64,000 nucleotides of DNA, taken from contig NZ_CP150276.1 in NCBI RefSeq assembly GCF_037977235.1, forward strand, positions 4,464,001 through 4,528,000. Direction: 5' to 3'. Shown here piece by piece: positions 8,492-17,285 of the stretch. The translations under genes were made by a program, and so were the position numbers. The notes beneath the pieces were generated by a model. The model worked only from the letters and a program-made list of their open reading frames with translations, did no database searches and was not told the DNA's origin. Within the stretch, counting starts at the first letter, position 1. Each line of letters begins with the position of its first letter. Source of the stretch: Paenibacillus sp. FSL K6-0276. GTDB taxonomy: Bacteria; Bacillota; Bacilli; Paenibacillales; Paenibacillaceae.

Positions 8492-9157
8492 TTAGTCCGA
8501 AATAAACCAATCGATCCCATTCATTCCATTCGACTCCAAAAACCGGTTGACCTTCGAAAAAGGACGGCTACCAAAGAATCCACGATACGACGAGAGCGGG
8601 CTCGGATGTGGAGATTGAATAACCTCATGACGACTTTGGTCTATGAAGGCGCCTTTTTTTTGTGAATGACTTCCCCATAAAATAAAAACCATCGGCGTAG
8701 TTCTTTCATTTAACTTCTTCATTATGGTGTCTGTGAATGTCTCCCAGCCTAGACCTTTATGAGAATTCGGCTCACCCTCTCGTACGGTTAGTACCGAGTT
8801 GAGCATAAGAACTCCCTGCTCTGCCCATCTCAATAAGGACCCGTGGTTCGGAATCGTAACACCGATATCCTCCATTAGCTCCGCATAAATATTACGCAGT
8901 GAAGGCGGTATACGCACCCCCGGATTTACAGAAAAACTTAAACCGTGGGCTTGTCCCGCTCCATGGTAAGGGTCCTGACCCAAAATAACAACCCGTGTCT
9001 CACTATAAGGCGTTTGTTTTAACGCCGTGAACAGTAATTCTTTTGGCGGATAGACTGTATGTTCCTTATATTCATGTTCCAGATTAGCCATTAGCTCCAG
9101 AAAATAGGGCTTTTGCATTTCATCCTGTAATATCTCATCCCAATCGTTGCCGAACAT
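8492..9157 (-). CDS. ung: uracil-DNA glycosylase, family 1
   Basis: Removes uracil from DNA as the first step of base excision repair. The 221-residue protein has the family 1 motif GQDPYHG with catalytic Asp62, the MLNSVLTV segment near residue 118, and the leucine-loop motif HPSPLS with His184. Length is standard. A TTG two codons further upstream is possible, but the ATG chosen has GGAGGAG at correct spacing. It lies 43 bp after rnhA. Confidence 0.96.
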   Translation of the reverse strand: MFGNDWDEILQDEMQKPYFLELMANLEHEYKEHTVYPPKELLFTALKQTPYSETRVVILGQDPYHGAGQAHGLSFSVNPGVRIPPSLRNIYAELMEDIGVTIPNHGSLLRWAEQGVLMLNSVLTVREGEPNSHKGLGWETFTDTIMKKLNERTTPMVFILWGSHSQKKGAFIDQSRHEVIQSPHPSPLSSYRGFFGSRPFSKVNRFLESNGMNGIDWFISD

Positions 9158-9200
9158 CCCCAATTCTCCTCCTCTAGCCGAAATCCAGAGCCTTACTTAC

Positions 9201-9863
9201 TTATTTCCGACCATAATCTGCTTTGATCTCGCCCCACTCTTTGGTCTGCCACTTCAGCACCTTATTGTCATATATATTGGTCTGCAACCAACGCTCTGCC
9301 CGATCAATAAGCACCCATATTTCCTCTGTTGAAGCATCGCGCGGCAAGGTTGTAGCAACCTTCTTCTGCTTCACCCACTTCATTGCATTCACAGAGTCAC
9401 TGTAGACCGTCTTACTGCTCCCCTCTTTCTTCAGGAGCGCCAAGGCATGCACAATCGCTAAAAATTCACCTAGATTATTAGTGCCCTTCTTGATCGGCCC
9501 ACAAGAGAAGATAATATCTCCCGTTTGCGTATCCACGCCCTTATATTCAACTGGCCCCGGATTGCCACGCGTACCCACATCCACAGAAATACTGTTGTAA
9601 TCGATCTCCGCTGAGGTCTCTACTGTAGCGCTCCGTTTAAAAGAACTTGTCCCCTTAGACTTAGCTGCGCCGGATGCCGATGCCCCCGTTCCCCAATTTC
9701 CTTTCCAACCTGCTTTGTAAGCCGCATCTGCCGCCGCCTTAGATTCATAAGATTTATATTTGGCTCCGGTATAGTGATCCGTCTGCGCCTGGCATTCTGC
9801 CCAAGTGTTATAGACTCCCGGTTGCTTGCCTTCCCATACTACATAATATTTCTGTTTAGCCAT
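9201..9863 (-). CDS. ribonuclease HI with N-terminal viroplasmin domain
   Basis: Cleaves the RNA strand of RNA-DNA hybrids. Residues 1-50 form a caulimovirus viroplasmin-type hybrid-binding domain (YYVVWEGKQPGVYNTW and SYESKAAADAAY). A linker rich in glycine, serine and alanine follows, then the RNase H fold with the acidic residues Asp95, Glu133, Asp156 and Asp216. This layout is like eukaryotic RNase H1 and a subset of Firmicute enzymes. ATG with GGAG site. Active-site set is complete. Confidence 0.9.
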   Translation of the reverse strand: MAKQKYYVVWEGKQPGVYNTWAECQAQTDHYTGAKYKSYESKAAADAAYKAGWKGNWGTGASASGAAKSKGTSSFKRSATVETSAEIDYNSISVDVGTRGNPGPVEYKGVDTQTGDIIFSCGPIKKGTNNLGEFLAIVHALALLKKEGSSKTVYSDSVNAMKWVKQKKVATTLPRDASTEEIWVLIDRAERWLQTNIYDNKVLKWQTKEWGEIKADYGRK

Positions 9864-10046
9864 TGGTATAGCTCCTTTTTCACCTTAACTTATTGTAATC
9901 CAAATTGCTTCTTGATCAAAAGAATAATGTTATTTTTCGTGAATTTCTTCGCATAAATCATATTTTCCAGGTCATACTATACGCCAGAGATGTCCAGGCC
10001 TATATTACCATTTGTAGAATGATCGGTAAATATTATTGTGTCTACA

Positions 10047-10092
10047 AGCAGAAACGCCTTCAGCGTCCCTAAAGGACGGTAAGCGTTTGTGC
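10047..10092 (+). repeat. R1 repeat, copy 1 (left half only)
   Basis: AACGCCTT...AAGCGTT closes an outer stem around CGTCC..GGACG. It lacks the right-hand GAAATATAAG...CTTATATTTC palindrome present in copies 2 and 3. The 309-bp gap 9864-10172 otherwise holds only the lipoprotein promoter region. Confidence 0.65.
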
Positions 10093-10172
10093 TTACACCA
10101 CATTAATACTAACTAATCAGTCTATATTAAGCTCGAAGGATATCAGTACAATTACTCAGGGAGGTTATACAG

Positions 10173-10727
10173 ATGAGAAAGATAGCAAGCGTAGCCGCAG
10201 TATTTGCAATTGTGCTATTGGTTGGATGCGGAAACTCAACAAATAACAATGCCAACGTCACACCTACTGCCACTACTACACCTGGTAACACTAATAACAC
10301 CACGGATGCTGTTACTTCAGCTTCAGTAGTTGATAATGAAGAGGCATTTAAAAAGGCTATCAGCGCAGATGGTACTTGGATTGCCGCTACGCTGAAAGAC
10401 TTAACCTTCACCGAGGATCTCGTGCTGGACGGACAATTCACGAATAAAGATGAACCCGCCCGCAAAATTGCTCTCTATACACAAGATGCGGAGCACAATA
10501 TCACCAACTCCTATAAACTAACTGCACCAAAAATTACGATCAAGAGTAAAAACGCTCGTATTCAAGGCGGCACATTTATTGGTGATGTTTACGTAGAAGC
10601 GGAAGGCTTCAGCTTAGTAAATGCCACTGTTGAAGGGAATGTTTACTTCGCAGATGCTAAGTATCAATCCACATTCGATACCTCGGATCAAGGGAAAGTA
10701 ACTGGTGTTACTGAAGTAAAAAAATAA
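10173..10727 (+). CDS. lipoprotein of unknown function
   Basis: A 184-residue secreted lipoprotein. Signal peptide with lipobox LVGC; Cys19 would be lipidated. A threonine/asparagine-rich linker (residues 20-50) extends the protein from the membrane. Residues 55-184 look like short beta-strands (KITIKSKNARIQGG, TFIGDVYVEAEG, VEGNVYFAD) in a pattern reminiscent of a small right-handed beta-helix or bactofilin-like rod, which is only an impression. ATG with GGGAGG site. R1 repeats lie both before and after it. Confidence 0.75.
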   Translation: MRKIASVAAVFAIVLLVGCGNSTNNNANVTPTATTTPGNTNNTTDAVTSASVVDNEEAFKKAISADGTWIAATLKDLTFTEDLVLDGQFTNKDEPARKIALYTQDAEHNITNSYKLTAPKITIKSKNARIQGGTFIGDVYVEAEGFSLVNATVEGNVYFADAKYQSTFDTSDQGKVTGVTEVKK

Positions 10728-10736
10728 GATTGTCGC

Positions 10737-10838
10737 TCAAGCGGTAACGGCTACACCGTCCTTTAAGGGACGGTATCCGTTTCTGCGAGAAATATAAGGA
10801 TAATGTATAGTGCGAAACTTATGCTTTCTTATATTTCA
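10737..10838 (+). repeat. R1 repeat, copy 2 (complete)
   Basis: First stem: AACGG/CCGTT enclosing ACCGTCC/GGACGGT. Second stem: GAAATATAAG pairs exactly with CTTATATTTC across about 28 nt. It begins 10 bp after the lipoprotein stop. Confidence 0.75.
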
Positions 10839-10881
10839 AAAAGGTGCTCTCAAGTCGATAAGACCTGAGAACACCTTTTTT
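10838..10881. terminator. bidirectional terminator
   Basis: AAAAAGGTG.TCTCA and TGAGAACACCTTTTTT flank a short loop. It serves the convergent lipoprotein and DJ-1 genes. Confidence 0.75.
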
Positions 10882-10891
10882 CATGACCTAA

Positions 10892-11464
10892 TTATTCTTG
10901 ATAAAATCCATTTTTAAAAAAGTTATACCATCCATCCGTTTTTTCTACTTGAAAACCGTCTAACTTCTTCATAACTTCCCTTGCAAATTCTAAAGAAGCC
11001 GTGCCATTAGCAGTAATGATATAATCACTCGAAACTGCCTGTTTTTCTATAAAATTTGTGTGCCCTTTATAATTAGGAGCGTACTCTTTTAAGTAATCCA
11101 ATGAATTTCCAGTGTGAGGAATGTTATCTAGATATCCATGTTCCGCCAAAAAAGTGGTTGCGTCACATATAGCGGATATAGGTGTCTTATCATTTATACA
11201 TTTTTCAATAACTGGAGTAATCGCTGAATTATCTTTCCAGCCTGTACCCCCAATTAAAATTAACATTTCAAACTGGGCGGGTAAACTATCTATAGTATAG
11301 TCAGGTACAACAGTAAATCCACCCATAGATTGTACATTGTCGCTATTTAATGAAACTGTCCTAACTTTGTATTCACTTTCTGGCTTGTTTAGTTCGGCAC
11401 TTATATACCCAGCTTCCCAATCCGCGTATCCATTAGAAATAAAAATCAAAACTTCCTTTTTCAT
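10892..11464 (-). CDS. DJ-1/PfpI family protein (class I glutamine amidotransferase-like)
   Basis: A 190-residue cytoplasmic protein of the DJ-1/PfpI superfamily. The nucleophile elbow AICDATTFLAEHG holds Cys100, and Glu17 in DWEAGY is the usual partner acid. Members include chaperones, deglycases and stress proteins, so the reaction cannot be given. ATG with a strong GGAG site; single gene ending in the shared terminator. Confidence 0.83.
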   Translation of the reverse strand: MKKEVLIFISNGYADWEAGYISAELNKPESEYKVRTVSLNSDNVQSMGGFTVVPDYTIDSLPAQFEMLILIGGTGWKDNSAITPVIEKCINDKTPISAICDATTFLAEHGYLDNIPHTGNSLDYLKEYAPNYKGHTNFIEKQAVSSDYIITANGTASLEFAREVMKKLDGFQVEKTDGWYNFFKNGFYQE

Positions 11465-11505
11465 AAAATAACACTCCTTTAATATACTTTGACCTTAACC
11501 CCTTT

Positions 11506-12618
11506 TTACTTAACCGCTTCAAGTGCCAACACCGCATCAGCAACTTCACGCCCGTTAACCAGCAGTACAATTCGGTGTTCCCCAGGATAATGACGACGAG
11601 TCGTTAAATCAGCCCAGCGATGTGTCCGTTTACCCGATAGAATTGTACCTCCTGGCACCGTTTTATCAGATAGTAGGAAAGATTTACGAGAAGTTCGGCC
11701 TGCAGCCTTCACGAAATAGATTCCGTATTCGATACGAATGCGTACCGGCGTTCCTTCGCGGACTTGAAGTTCGTATTGCAATTCAGAGTTTTCACCAATC
11801 CGCAGTATGGAAGGATCAATCTCTATGGAAGCACTCGTTATAAGTGGTGTTTCTTCGTCTGCTTGCTCCGCGTAACCGAATAAGGCCATAATATCTGGCT
11901 CAGCTTTACGGATTAAGGAACGACAGCCATGCCGCACAATCCAGTCCGTGTAGGAATGTGTACCTTTCCAGCGGCGTGCTGTTTCGAGCACAATCTCTGG
12001 ATGATCCTTAGCAATATCGTTCAAATTGTTAGCAACACTCTTGCGCACATATAGGGATGAATCCGCCTTAAGTTGCTCTAGTACTGGTAACACAGGTGTT
12101 GGATCAAGCTTAAACATCGGGAGAGCCTGTCCCCATGGTAGACGGGGGCGACAACCCTCACTAGCTAACCGTCGTACATGCTCTTGGGGGTGCTTCGACC
12201 ATACTAGCATTTGCTCCATCATACGCTCCGGCTCACGCAAGAGAAACGGCCTAACAGCGAATTCTGCTGACGATTTCGAAGTGAATCTCTCCAGCGCCTG
12301 CATAGACAGCTCCCAATGCTCCGCGTCTTGGCCATATACCTCTACAAAATCCGGAAAGATCAAGTATGGAAATCCCACACAATCCTCAGTAATTGCGAAC
12401 AAAATAGCTAGCGCCTCCTCATAAGGAAGGTATAGGTGGGTTCCTAGTGTCTCAGTAATTCGCCGCATTCTTGCCTTAAGTTCGAGCGCGTCCCAGGGTT
12501 CCGCCATGGCTGAGCTTACAAATGCTTCCGTATCGAAGATGTTATGTACGCTACGAATCTTTTCTCCGAAATCATGTAGAAATTGTTTATTGTACATAGC
12601 TTTTAAAGGTTCAGCCAT
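11506..12618 (-). CDS. AlkC-like DNA glycosylase (HEAT-like repeats plus Ig-like domain)
   Basis: Probable removal of alkylated bases (N3-methyladenine type) from DNA, as known for AlkC. A 370-residue protein: residues 1-240 are helical HEAT-like repeats, with conserved HVRRLASEG, RPRLPWG and SLYVRKSVANNLND segments, the last being the alkyl-base repair helix. Residues about 270-370 are a beta-rich C-terminal domain (LQYELQVREGTPVRIRIEYGI) like the Ig-like domain of the long AlkC form. No helix-hairpin-helix motif is present. Single gene; ATG with GAGGG site. Confidence 0.8.
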   Translation of the reverse strand: MAEPLKAMYNKQFLHDFGEKIRSVHNIFDTEAFVSSAMAEPWDALELKARMRRITETLGTHLYLPYEEALAILFAITEDCVGFPYLIFPDFVEVYGQDAEHWELSMQALERFTSKSSAEFAVRPFLLREPERMMEQMLVWSKHPQEHVRRLASEGCRPRLPWGQALPMFKLDPTPVLPVLEQLKADSSLYVRKSVANNLNDIAKDHPEIVLETARRWKGTHSYTDWIVRHGCRSLIRKAEPDIMALFGYAEQADEETPLITSASIEIDPSILRIGENSELQYELQVREGTPVRIRIEYGIYFVKAAGRTSRKSFLLSDKTVPGGTILSGKRTHRWADLTTRRHYPGEHRIVLLVNGREVADAVLALEAVK

Positions 12619-12717
12619 TGTGTATCCCTCATTTTCTTCTATAGATCATCAGAGTTAATCTGTTATGAAATCGTAACACACCCAATTTGACAACAGTATG
12701 TCAACTTCGGCCACTCC

Positions 12718-13368
12718 CTAATCTAGAATATCAACCTGCCTTGTCTCGAGATTAATAATGCGGCTTCTCGTATCATTGCTCGAAATATATATAGGCTTTC
12801 CAGTTGAATCAATCCCATAAGAGATTGGAATTGAAATCCCGCAATTTCGGTAAGATCCGTCAGCATGGCTCGTTCCAATAATCATCGTGTTATATTTCAC
12901 GGCAATCCTAGTGGCTTCCTCGATCCATAATGCGAACTGTTCTTCGCTAAACATGCCCACCCCAATTGGATGCGCAATGAAATCTAACGACTCTGCTTGT
13001 CCTTCCAAGCCGATGTATCCCTGCAGCAACTCAACGCACAGCAAATAACCAATACTGAGGCCATTCGCTTCCACAACAGACGGGCGATACAGCTGTTCAT
13101 CCGTGGGAGATTTGGCTCGTTCCAAAATAATGTCCCCAGAAGGATGAATCATTAGCGCTCTATCCTTGTTATTGCCGTTCCTATATCCTGTAATGATCAA
13201 CTTTTTATATGTTTTGGCGAGTTCACACAAGGTCTTTACACTGGATTCATCTGCTACATAACCTTCCGGATACAACACCGCGTCAAAAGAATCCTGTTCC
13301 TTAAGTTCCTCCAATAGTTGCTCCAAATGTGGTTCGTGATTAGGTTGAGCTACGAGTAACCTCATCAT
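12718..13368 (-). CDS. carbon-nitrogen hydrolase (nitrilase superfamily)
   Basis: A 216-residue member of the nitrilase/amidase superfamily. The catalytic triad is readable: Glu35 (LYPEGY), Lys86 (ERAKSP) and Cys111 (YLLCVE). It is shorter than the usual 260-280 residues, so some peripheral loops are missing. The substrate cannot be told. It begins 13 bp after the stop of the upstream hypothetical gene (13382-13912) and is probably co-transcribed with it. Confidence 0.75.
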   Translation of the reverse strand: MMRLLVAQPNHEPHLEQLLEELKEQDSFDAVLYPEGYVADESSVKTLCELAKTYKKLIITGYRNGNNKDRALMIHPSGDIILERAKSPTDEQLYRPSVVEANGLSIGYLLCVELLQGYIGLEGQAESLDFIAHPIGVGMFSEEQFALWIEEATRIAVKYNTMIIGTSHADGSYRNCGISIPISYGIDSTGKPIYISSNDTRSRIINLETRQVDILD

Positions 13369-13381
13369 ATCCCTCCAACGG

Positions 13382-13912
13382 TTAATTAATTAGCACCTTC
13401 ACTTGTTCCATACTTTGCTCCGCACGGCTGTTCAATGCTCTTTTATCTTTAAGACCAAGATCTTTAAGCTCGTGTCCAGGGTCAATGACCAGCGGCTGTG
13501 AAATTACATCTTCGAGGATTAGAACGGTGACTTTACATGCTTGAAATAACAGTTCTTTTGAGATCACTTGTTTATGGCAACGAATGATTTCAACCAGTTC
13601 CTCTGCATAAATCAACCTAACTAGACTATCCGCACTCATAATATTACGAGAAGCAAAAGAGGATATTTTCTCCACAATCCAGCTGTCTTGAAAGTTTCTT
13701 GATAATGCTTCTATCACAGAAATCGCGTCCCAATCCCGTATCGACAACTGCTTGACATATTCCAAAGCCATTTCATTTAGCCATTCCAGCTCCTGTTCTC
13801 GGGGAATTTCAAAACTCTTATACTTCTTGAGTAAACCTTCCTTATGCATGTTTAAAAAATGACCCAGAAATCGTGTATATAACTCCTTGGCTCTTTGTGT
13901 TTCTTCTGTCAT
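13382..13912 (-). CDS. hypothetical protein, helical
   Basis: A 176-residue, mostly helical, soluble protein without a recognised family. Charged helices run throughout. ATG with an AGGA-type site. It precedes the nitrilase-like gene by 13 bp, so the two likely form an operon; this gives no direct hint at function. Confidence 0.6.
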   Translation of the reverse strand: MTEETQRAKELYTRFLGHFLNMHKEGLLKKYKSFEIPREQELEWLNEMALEYVKQLSIRDWDAISVIEALSRNFQDSWIVEKISSFASRNIMSADSLVRLIYAEELVEIIRCHKQVISKELLFQACKVTVLILEDVISQPLVIDPGHELKDLGLKDKRALNSRAEQSMEQVKVLIN

Positions 13913-14172
13913 CTAGTGATCATCCTTTCACTATCCAAATCATATCCATTCATAGGCCTCTTTTCAAACTAGAAGTAAAAAAAGACAGACAGCGAAATAA
14001 CTTCGCCACCTGCCCATGGATGATCTTCGATTATAAATACAATTACAACCAAATTTCGCATATTTTCGATCTATACCAAGTAATTCCTTCTCAAAATCAT
14101 CAGCAAATCGTGGTAAAATAACTCCTAATGATTATAAATATTCATGTTGAAGATATCACCGGAGGGAATACC

Positions 14173-14390
14173 ATGCCACATACACTAAATAAAAATATTG
14201 ATTTTTTAATAGCCGCTTTATCCTAAACTTATATTTCTGCCCTACAGCTTGACCCTGATGGAATGTATTCAGAGGTAGCCTCAGGAATTGTTGAACAGTT
14301 CTCCGATGAACAGGTACGCCTGAGAAGATATGACGGCTCCGTATCGCACTATGCTAGAGACAATACAAGATTCCAACGGAATAAAGGATA
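14173..14390 (+). pseudogene. small uncharacterised gene with an early stop
   Basis: ATG with GGAGGG site starts 17 codons, then a TAA at 14224. The same frame continues for 54 codons to a TAG near 14390 with a plausible protein (DPDGMYSEVASGIVEQFSDE). A single nonsense change in a 70-residue gene would explain this. The rest of the 13913-14404 gap shows nothing else. Confidence 0.45.
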
Positions 14391-14404
14391 GGGGCTATCA
14401 TGCA

Positions 14405-14506
14405 TGCAAGAAGAAACGATGTTGTCGTCCTTTATTGATGACAACCGTTTCTCGTAAAAATATAAGGATGATGTATAGCGTGAAACTTATACTTTCTTAT
14501 ATTTCC
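14405..14506 (+). repeat. R1 repeat, copy 3 (complete)
   Basis: First stem here is AAACG.TGTTGTC with GACAAC.CGTTT, so the arm sequence differs from copies 1, 2 and 4 while remaining paired. The second palindrome (AATATAAG ... CTTATATT) is conserved. Confidence 0.7.
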
Positions 14507-14509
14507 AAA

Positions 14510-14562
14510 AAGACGTGACTGGAGAAATCATCTACAATGATCCATGCTCCAGTTCACGTCTA
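14510..14562. terminator. terminator hairpin
   Basis: AGACGTGACTGGAG and CTCCAGTTCACGTCT form a 14-15 bp stem around a 22-nt loop. It lies 19 bp after the Gfo/Idh stop codon and also closes the R1 copy. Confidence 0.65.
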
Positions 14563-14580
14563 TGTCTACTCTACATACTG

Positions 14581-15594
14581 TTAGTTAAGTATAATCCATT
14601 CCCCTTCGGCATCCGCTGACTTTACTTCCGCCTCTACGATTTCCAAAGACTCCGCTGCACTCTCCGGTGTACAAATTACGATAGGCTTATCTTGAATAAT
14701 CGCATCCAGGAAATAGACCAGCTCTCTGTAGTAACCCGCATCCGGGGAAAGCTCCACTATAAAGCCTGCTCCATCATTTGGATTCACCTTAACCTGACTA
14801 CCATCAAATACAACATTTCCTCGCTCGAAATTAACTCTATAACCCATGTAAAAGCCAAAATCACCTTCCAGAGTCCAGTCAACCTGAGCATTGATCACCT
14901 TTGCATCCTTATAAAAATAGTGAGTAGATGCCATATCGTATCCGCTTCCCGGTAGGACGTTCCGTCCCAAAGTCGATACTTTATCCGGTCTGCCGAACAG
15001 ATAGTTAATCATATCCGTATCGTGAATATGCATATCCATGATACAGCCACCGCTTAGCTTCTCATCCAGAAACCAATCTTTAGGAGCTCCTGAGCCACGG
15101 TAGAAATACCCTTCCGTCACTTGACCGAACTGCTCAGTTTCCACAACTTCTTTCAAATATTCATACCCCGGCCAAAAACGAAGACACTGTCCGATCATCA
15201 GTTTCTTTCCACTGCGCTCCGCTGTTTCTACCATTTTCTGCGCTTCTACTGAAGTTCTAGCCATCGGTTTCTCACAGAAGACATGATATCCTCGCTCCAG
15301 CAGCGAACAAGCCATCTCAGCATGCAGGTAAGTAGGAACCGCAATATCAATCATATCCAGTTCCTCATCCGCTATCATTTTCTCCAGATCATCATAGAGA
15401 TTGTAAGCTGTCAAATCATAAACTTCCTGAGCGGTGCTCATATTCCCGTCCGCTTTACCGTGTTTCAATTCCTCAATTCGCAAATCACAGATTGCTTTAA
15501 GAGCGATGGGATGCCCCTCTTCCGTTAAGCGAACATAATTATCAAAATGCATCCGGCCCATAAATCCAAAGCCAATCAAACCTATTTTCAACAT
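14581..15594 (-). CDS. Gfo/Idh/MocA family oxidoreductase
   Basis: An NAD(P)-dependent sugar or inositol dehydrogenase of 337 residues. The Rossmann start IGLIGFGFMG gives the GxGxxG motif. The catalytic lysine lies in FCEKPMA (about residue 108). The C-terminal substrate domain contains SGGCIMDMHIHDTDMINYLFG, with the histidine pair of the family. It is last in an operon with a broken paralogue and a TIM-barrel isomerase, controlled from the divergent AraC gene. A role in breakdown of an uncommon sugar or cyclitol is inferred. Confidence 0.87.
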   Translation of the reverse strand: MLKIGLIGFGFMGRMHFDNYVRLTEEGHPIALKAICDLRIEELKHGKADGNMSTAQEVYDLTAYNLYDDLEKMIADEELDMIDIAVPTYLHAEMACSLLERGYHVFCEKPMARTSVEAQKMVETAERSGKKLMIGQCLRFWPGYEYLKEVVETEQFGQVTEGYFYRGSGAPKDWFLDEKLSGGCIMDMHIHDTDMINYLFGRPDKVSTLGRNVLPGSGYDMASTHYFYKDAKVINAQVDWTLEGDFGFYMGYRVNFERGNVVFDGSQVKVNPNDGAGFIVELSPDAGYYRELVYFLDAIIQDKPIVICTPESAAESLEIVEAEVKSADAEGEWIILN

Positions 15595-16238
15595 AGTGAA
15601 GCCTCCCCCGAGATTTTATTTGGTTTCCCGAACAGGTGCTGGATAATATCTGTATCGTGAACATGCATATCCAGCATACAGCCGCCGCTTAGTTCATCTT
15701 TGACTAGCCACCCTTTAGGCGCACCGGAACCTCTGTAAAAATATCCTTCGGTGAATTGACCGAATTCACCGCTAGTTATAAGCTCCTTCAAATATTCATA
15801 CCCCGGCCAAAAGCGAAGGCAATGACCAGTCAGCAGTTTCTTCCCGCTACTTTGCGCCGCCTCTACCATTTTTCAAGCCTCGGCAGAGTGTCTGGCCATC
15901 GGTTTTTCACAAAATACATGATACCCTCGCTCTAATAGCGAACAAGCCATTTCAGCATGCAGGTACGTAGGCACCGCAAGGCTAACGGCATCCAGCTCCT
16001 CACTCGCGAGCATCTGCTCCAAATTATCATAGAGATTATAGGCGGATAAATCATATACCTCTTGAGCCGTGTTCATATTGCCACCGGATTTGATATGTTG
16101 AAGTGCTTCAATCTGCGAATCACAAATGGCAACTAGTGAAATCGGATAGCCGTCTTCGTTTAATTGGACATAATTATCAAAGTTCATTCGGTCCATGAAA
16201 CCAAAGCCTACCAGTCCGACTTTGGGCATTGCCTTCAC
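15588..16238 (-). pseudogene. truncated, interrupted Gfo/Idh/MocA paralogue
   Basis: Closely related to the next gene but broken. Start is likely the ATG three codons in, with AAGGGGTGAAGG upstream. The nucleotide-binding motif reads GFGFMD, so its last glycine is aspartate. An in-frame TGA at about 15870 replaces the codon for a glutamine kept in the paralogue. The reading ends at about residue 215 of 337, where the frame runs into the ribosome site and start of the intact gene (7-bp overlap). The whole C-terminal domain is gone. Tandem duplication followed by decay is inferred. Confidence 0.85.
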
Positions 16239-16246
16239 CCCTTACT

Positions 16247-17101
16247 TTAAGCTTTGAAAGTGGTGCGTCCGAGAATGGCATCCATAGCTGCAGAAGTATT
16301 AAAAATAATTTGCTCCGTATAATGTGTGTATGACGGTATCATTTCACCCGTAACATAATTGTTGTAGCCAATGTCCTCAAGCGCTTTCATAACGGCTGGA
16401 TAATCTACATCCCCAGCGAGCAGATCAACAAAACCGTGAAGTCCACCAGCCGTCCGGCGGTAATCCTTAAAGTGCACCTTCTTGATTCTATGGCCTAAAA
16501 TCCGTATCCATTGCTCAGGATAACCAGAATGAACGATATTCCCAACATCAAGATAGGAACCAACATAACTGGAACCGACCGTATCAATAAAAGTACGTAA
16601 TTCGAGCGGAGACAGCAGGAATTTATTCCACACATTTTCAATACCAATGGAAACGCCTGCTTGCTCAGCATCCTTGGCTAAATGACTAATCGCTTCCAGC
16701 GCTCTATCATAAGCTTTTTCATAATCAACAACCTCACAGCCCTCGATAAAATCCACACCAACAGCACCAGGGATGACAAGAATCGTATCTACACCTAGCG
16801 CAGCCGCCAGCTCCAGTTGCTTTTTGCATACGTCGATTGCCTTAGTTCGATTAGCTTCAGATTCACTAGTCATTGCATAAGACCAATACAGACCTGTTGC
16901 CAGCCCCGCGATCTCAAGACCCGTTTCATTAATGGAATCACGAAGGATACGTGCCTCTTTCTCAGTGGTTTGCAGACCAAGTTCACCTGACTCGTTTAAT
17001 GACAGCTCGATACCCTCAAATCCAGCCGCTTTGGCCAGACGTACGCATTCTTTAATTTCTGTTCCTTCGCGAAACGACCAGATGTTTATTCCCTTTTTCA
17101 T
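16247..17101 (-). CDS. sugar phosphate isomerase/epimerase (xylose-isomerase-like TIM barrel)
   Basis: A 284-residue AP-endonuclease-2/IolE-like TIM-barrel protein. Metal-binding residues are in GIENVWNKF (Glu), SYLDVGNI (Asp), KVHFKDY (His) and TGEMIP (Glu). The substrate is probably a keto-sugar or inositol derivative. A longer frame reaches 17158, but the ATG at 17101 has a perfect AGGAGG seven bases upstream. It heads the operon with the two Gfo/Idh genes. The 184-bp gap to the AraC gene holds both promoters. Confidence 0.88.
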   Translation of the reverse strand: MKKGINIWSFREGTEIKECVRLAKAAGFEGIELSLNESGELGLQTTEKEARILRDSINETGLEIAGLATGLYWSYAMTSESEANRTKAIDVCKKQLELAAALGVDTILVIPGAVGVDFIEGCEVVDYEKAYDRALEAISHLAKDAEQAGVSIGIENVWNKFLLSPLELRTFIDTVGSSYVGSYLDVGNIVHSGYPEQWIRILGHRIKKVHFKDYRRTAGGLHGFVDLLAGDVDYPAVMKALEDIGYNNYVTGEMIPSYTHYTEQIIFNTSAAMDAILGRTTFKA

Positions 17102-17285
17102 TTGAATCCTCCTTATATTTGTTCTTTTCCGTTTTTGGTGTTCTAGACTTAGATGCACTTTGTAACCTTTATTTATTTATATTATAATAGATTTAAAGTT
17201 GAATTTATTTAGGCGAAGAAGAGACTTTTTGCATTATTCCGGTCTGTTCTAATAATCGTTTATATACCATTAAGGAGGCAGTGCC

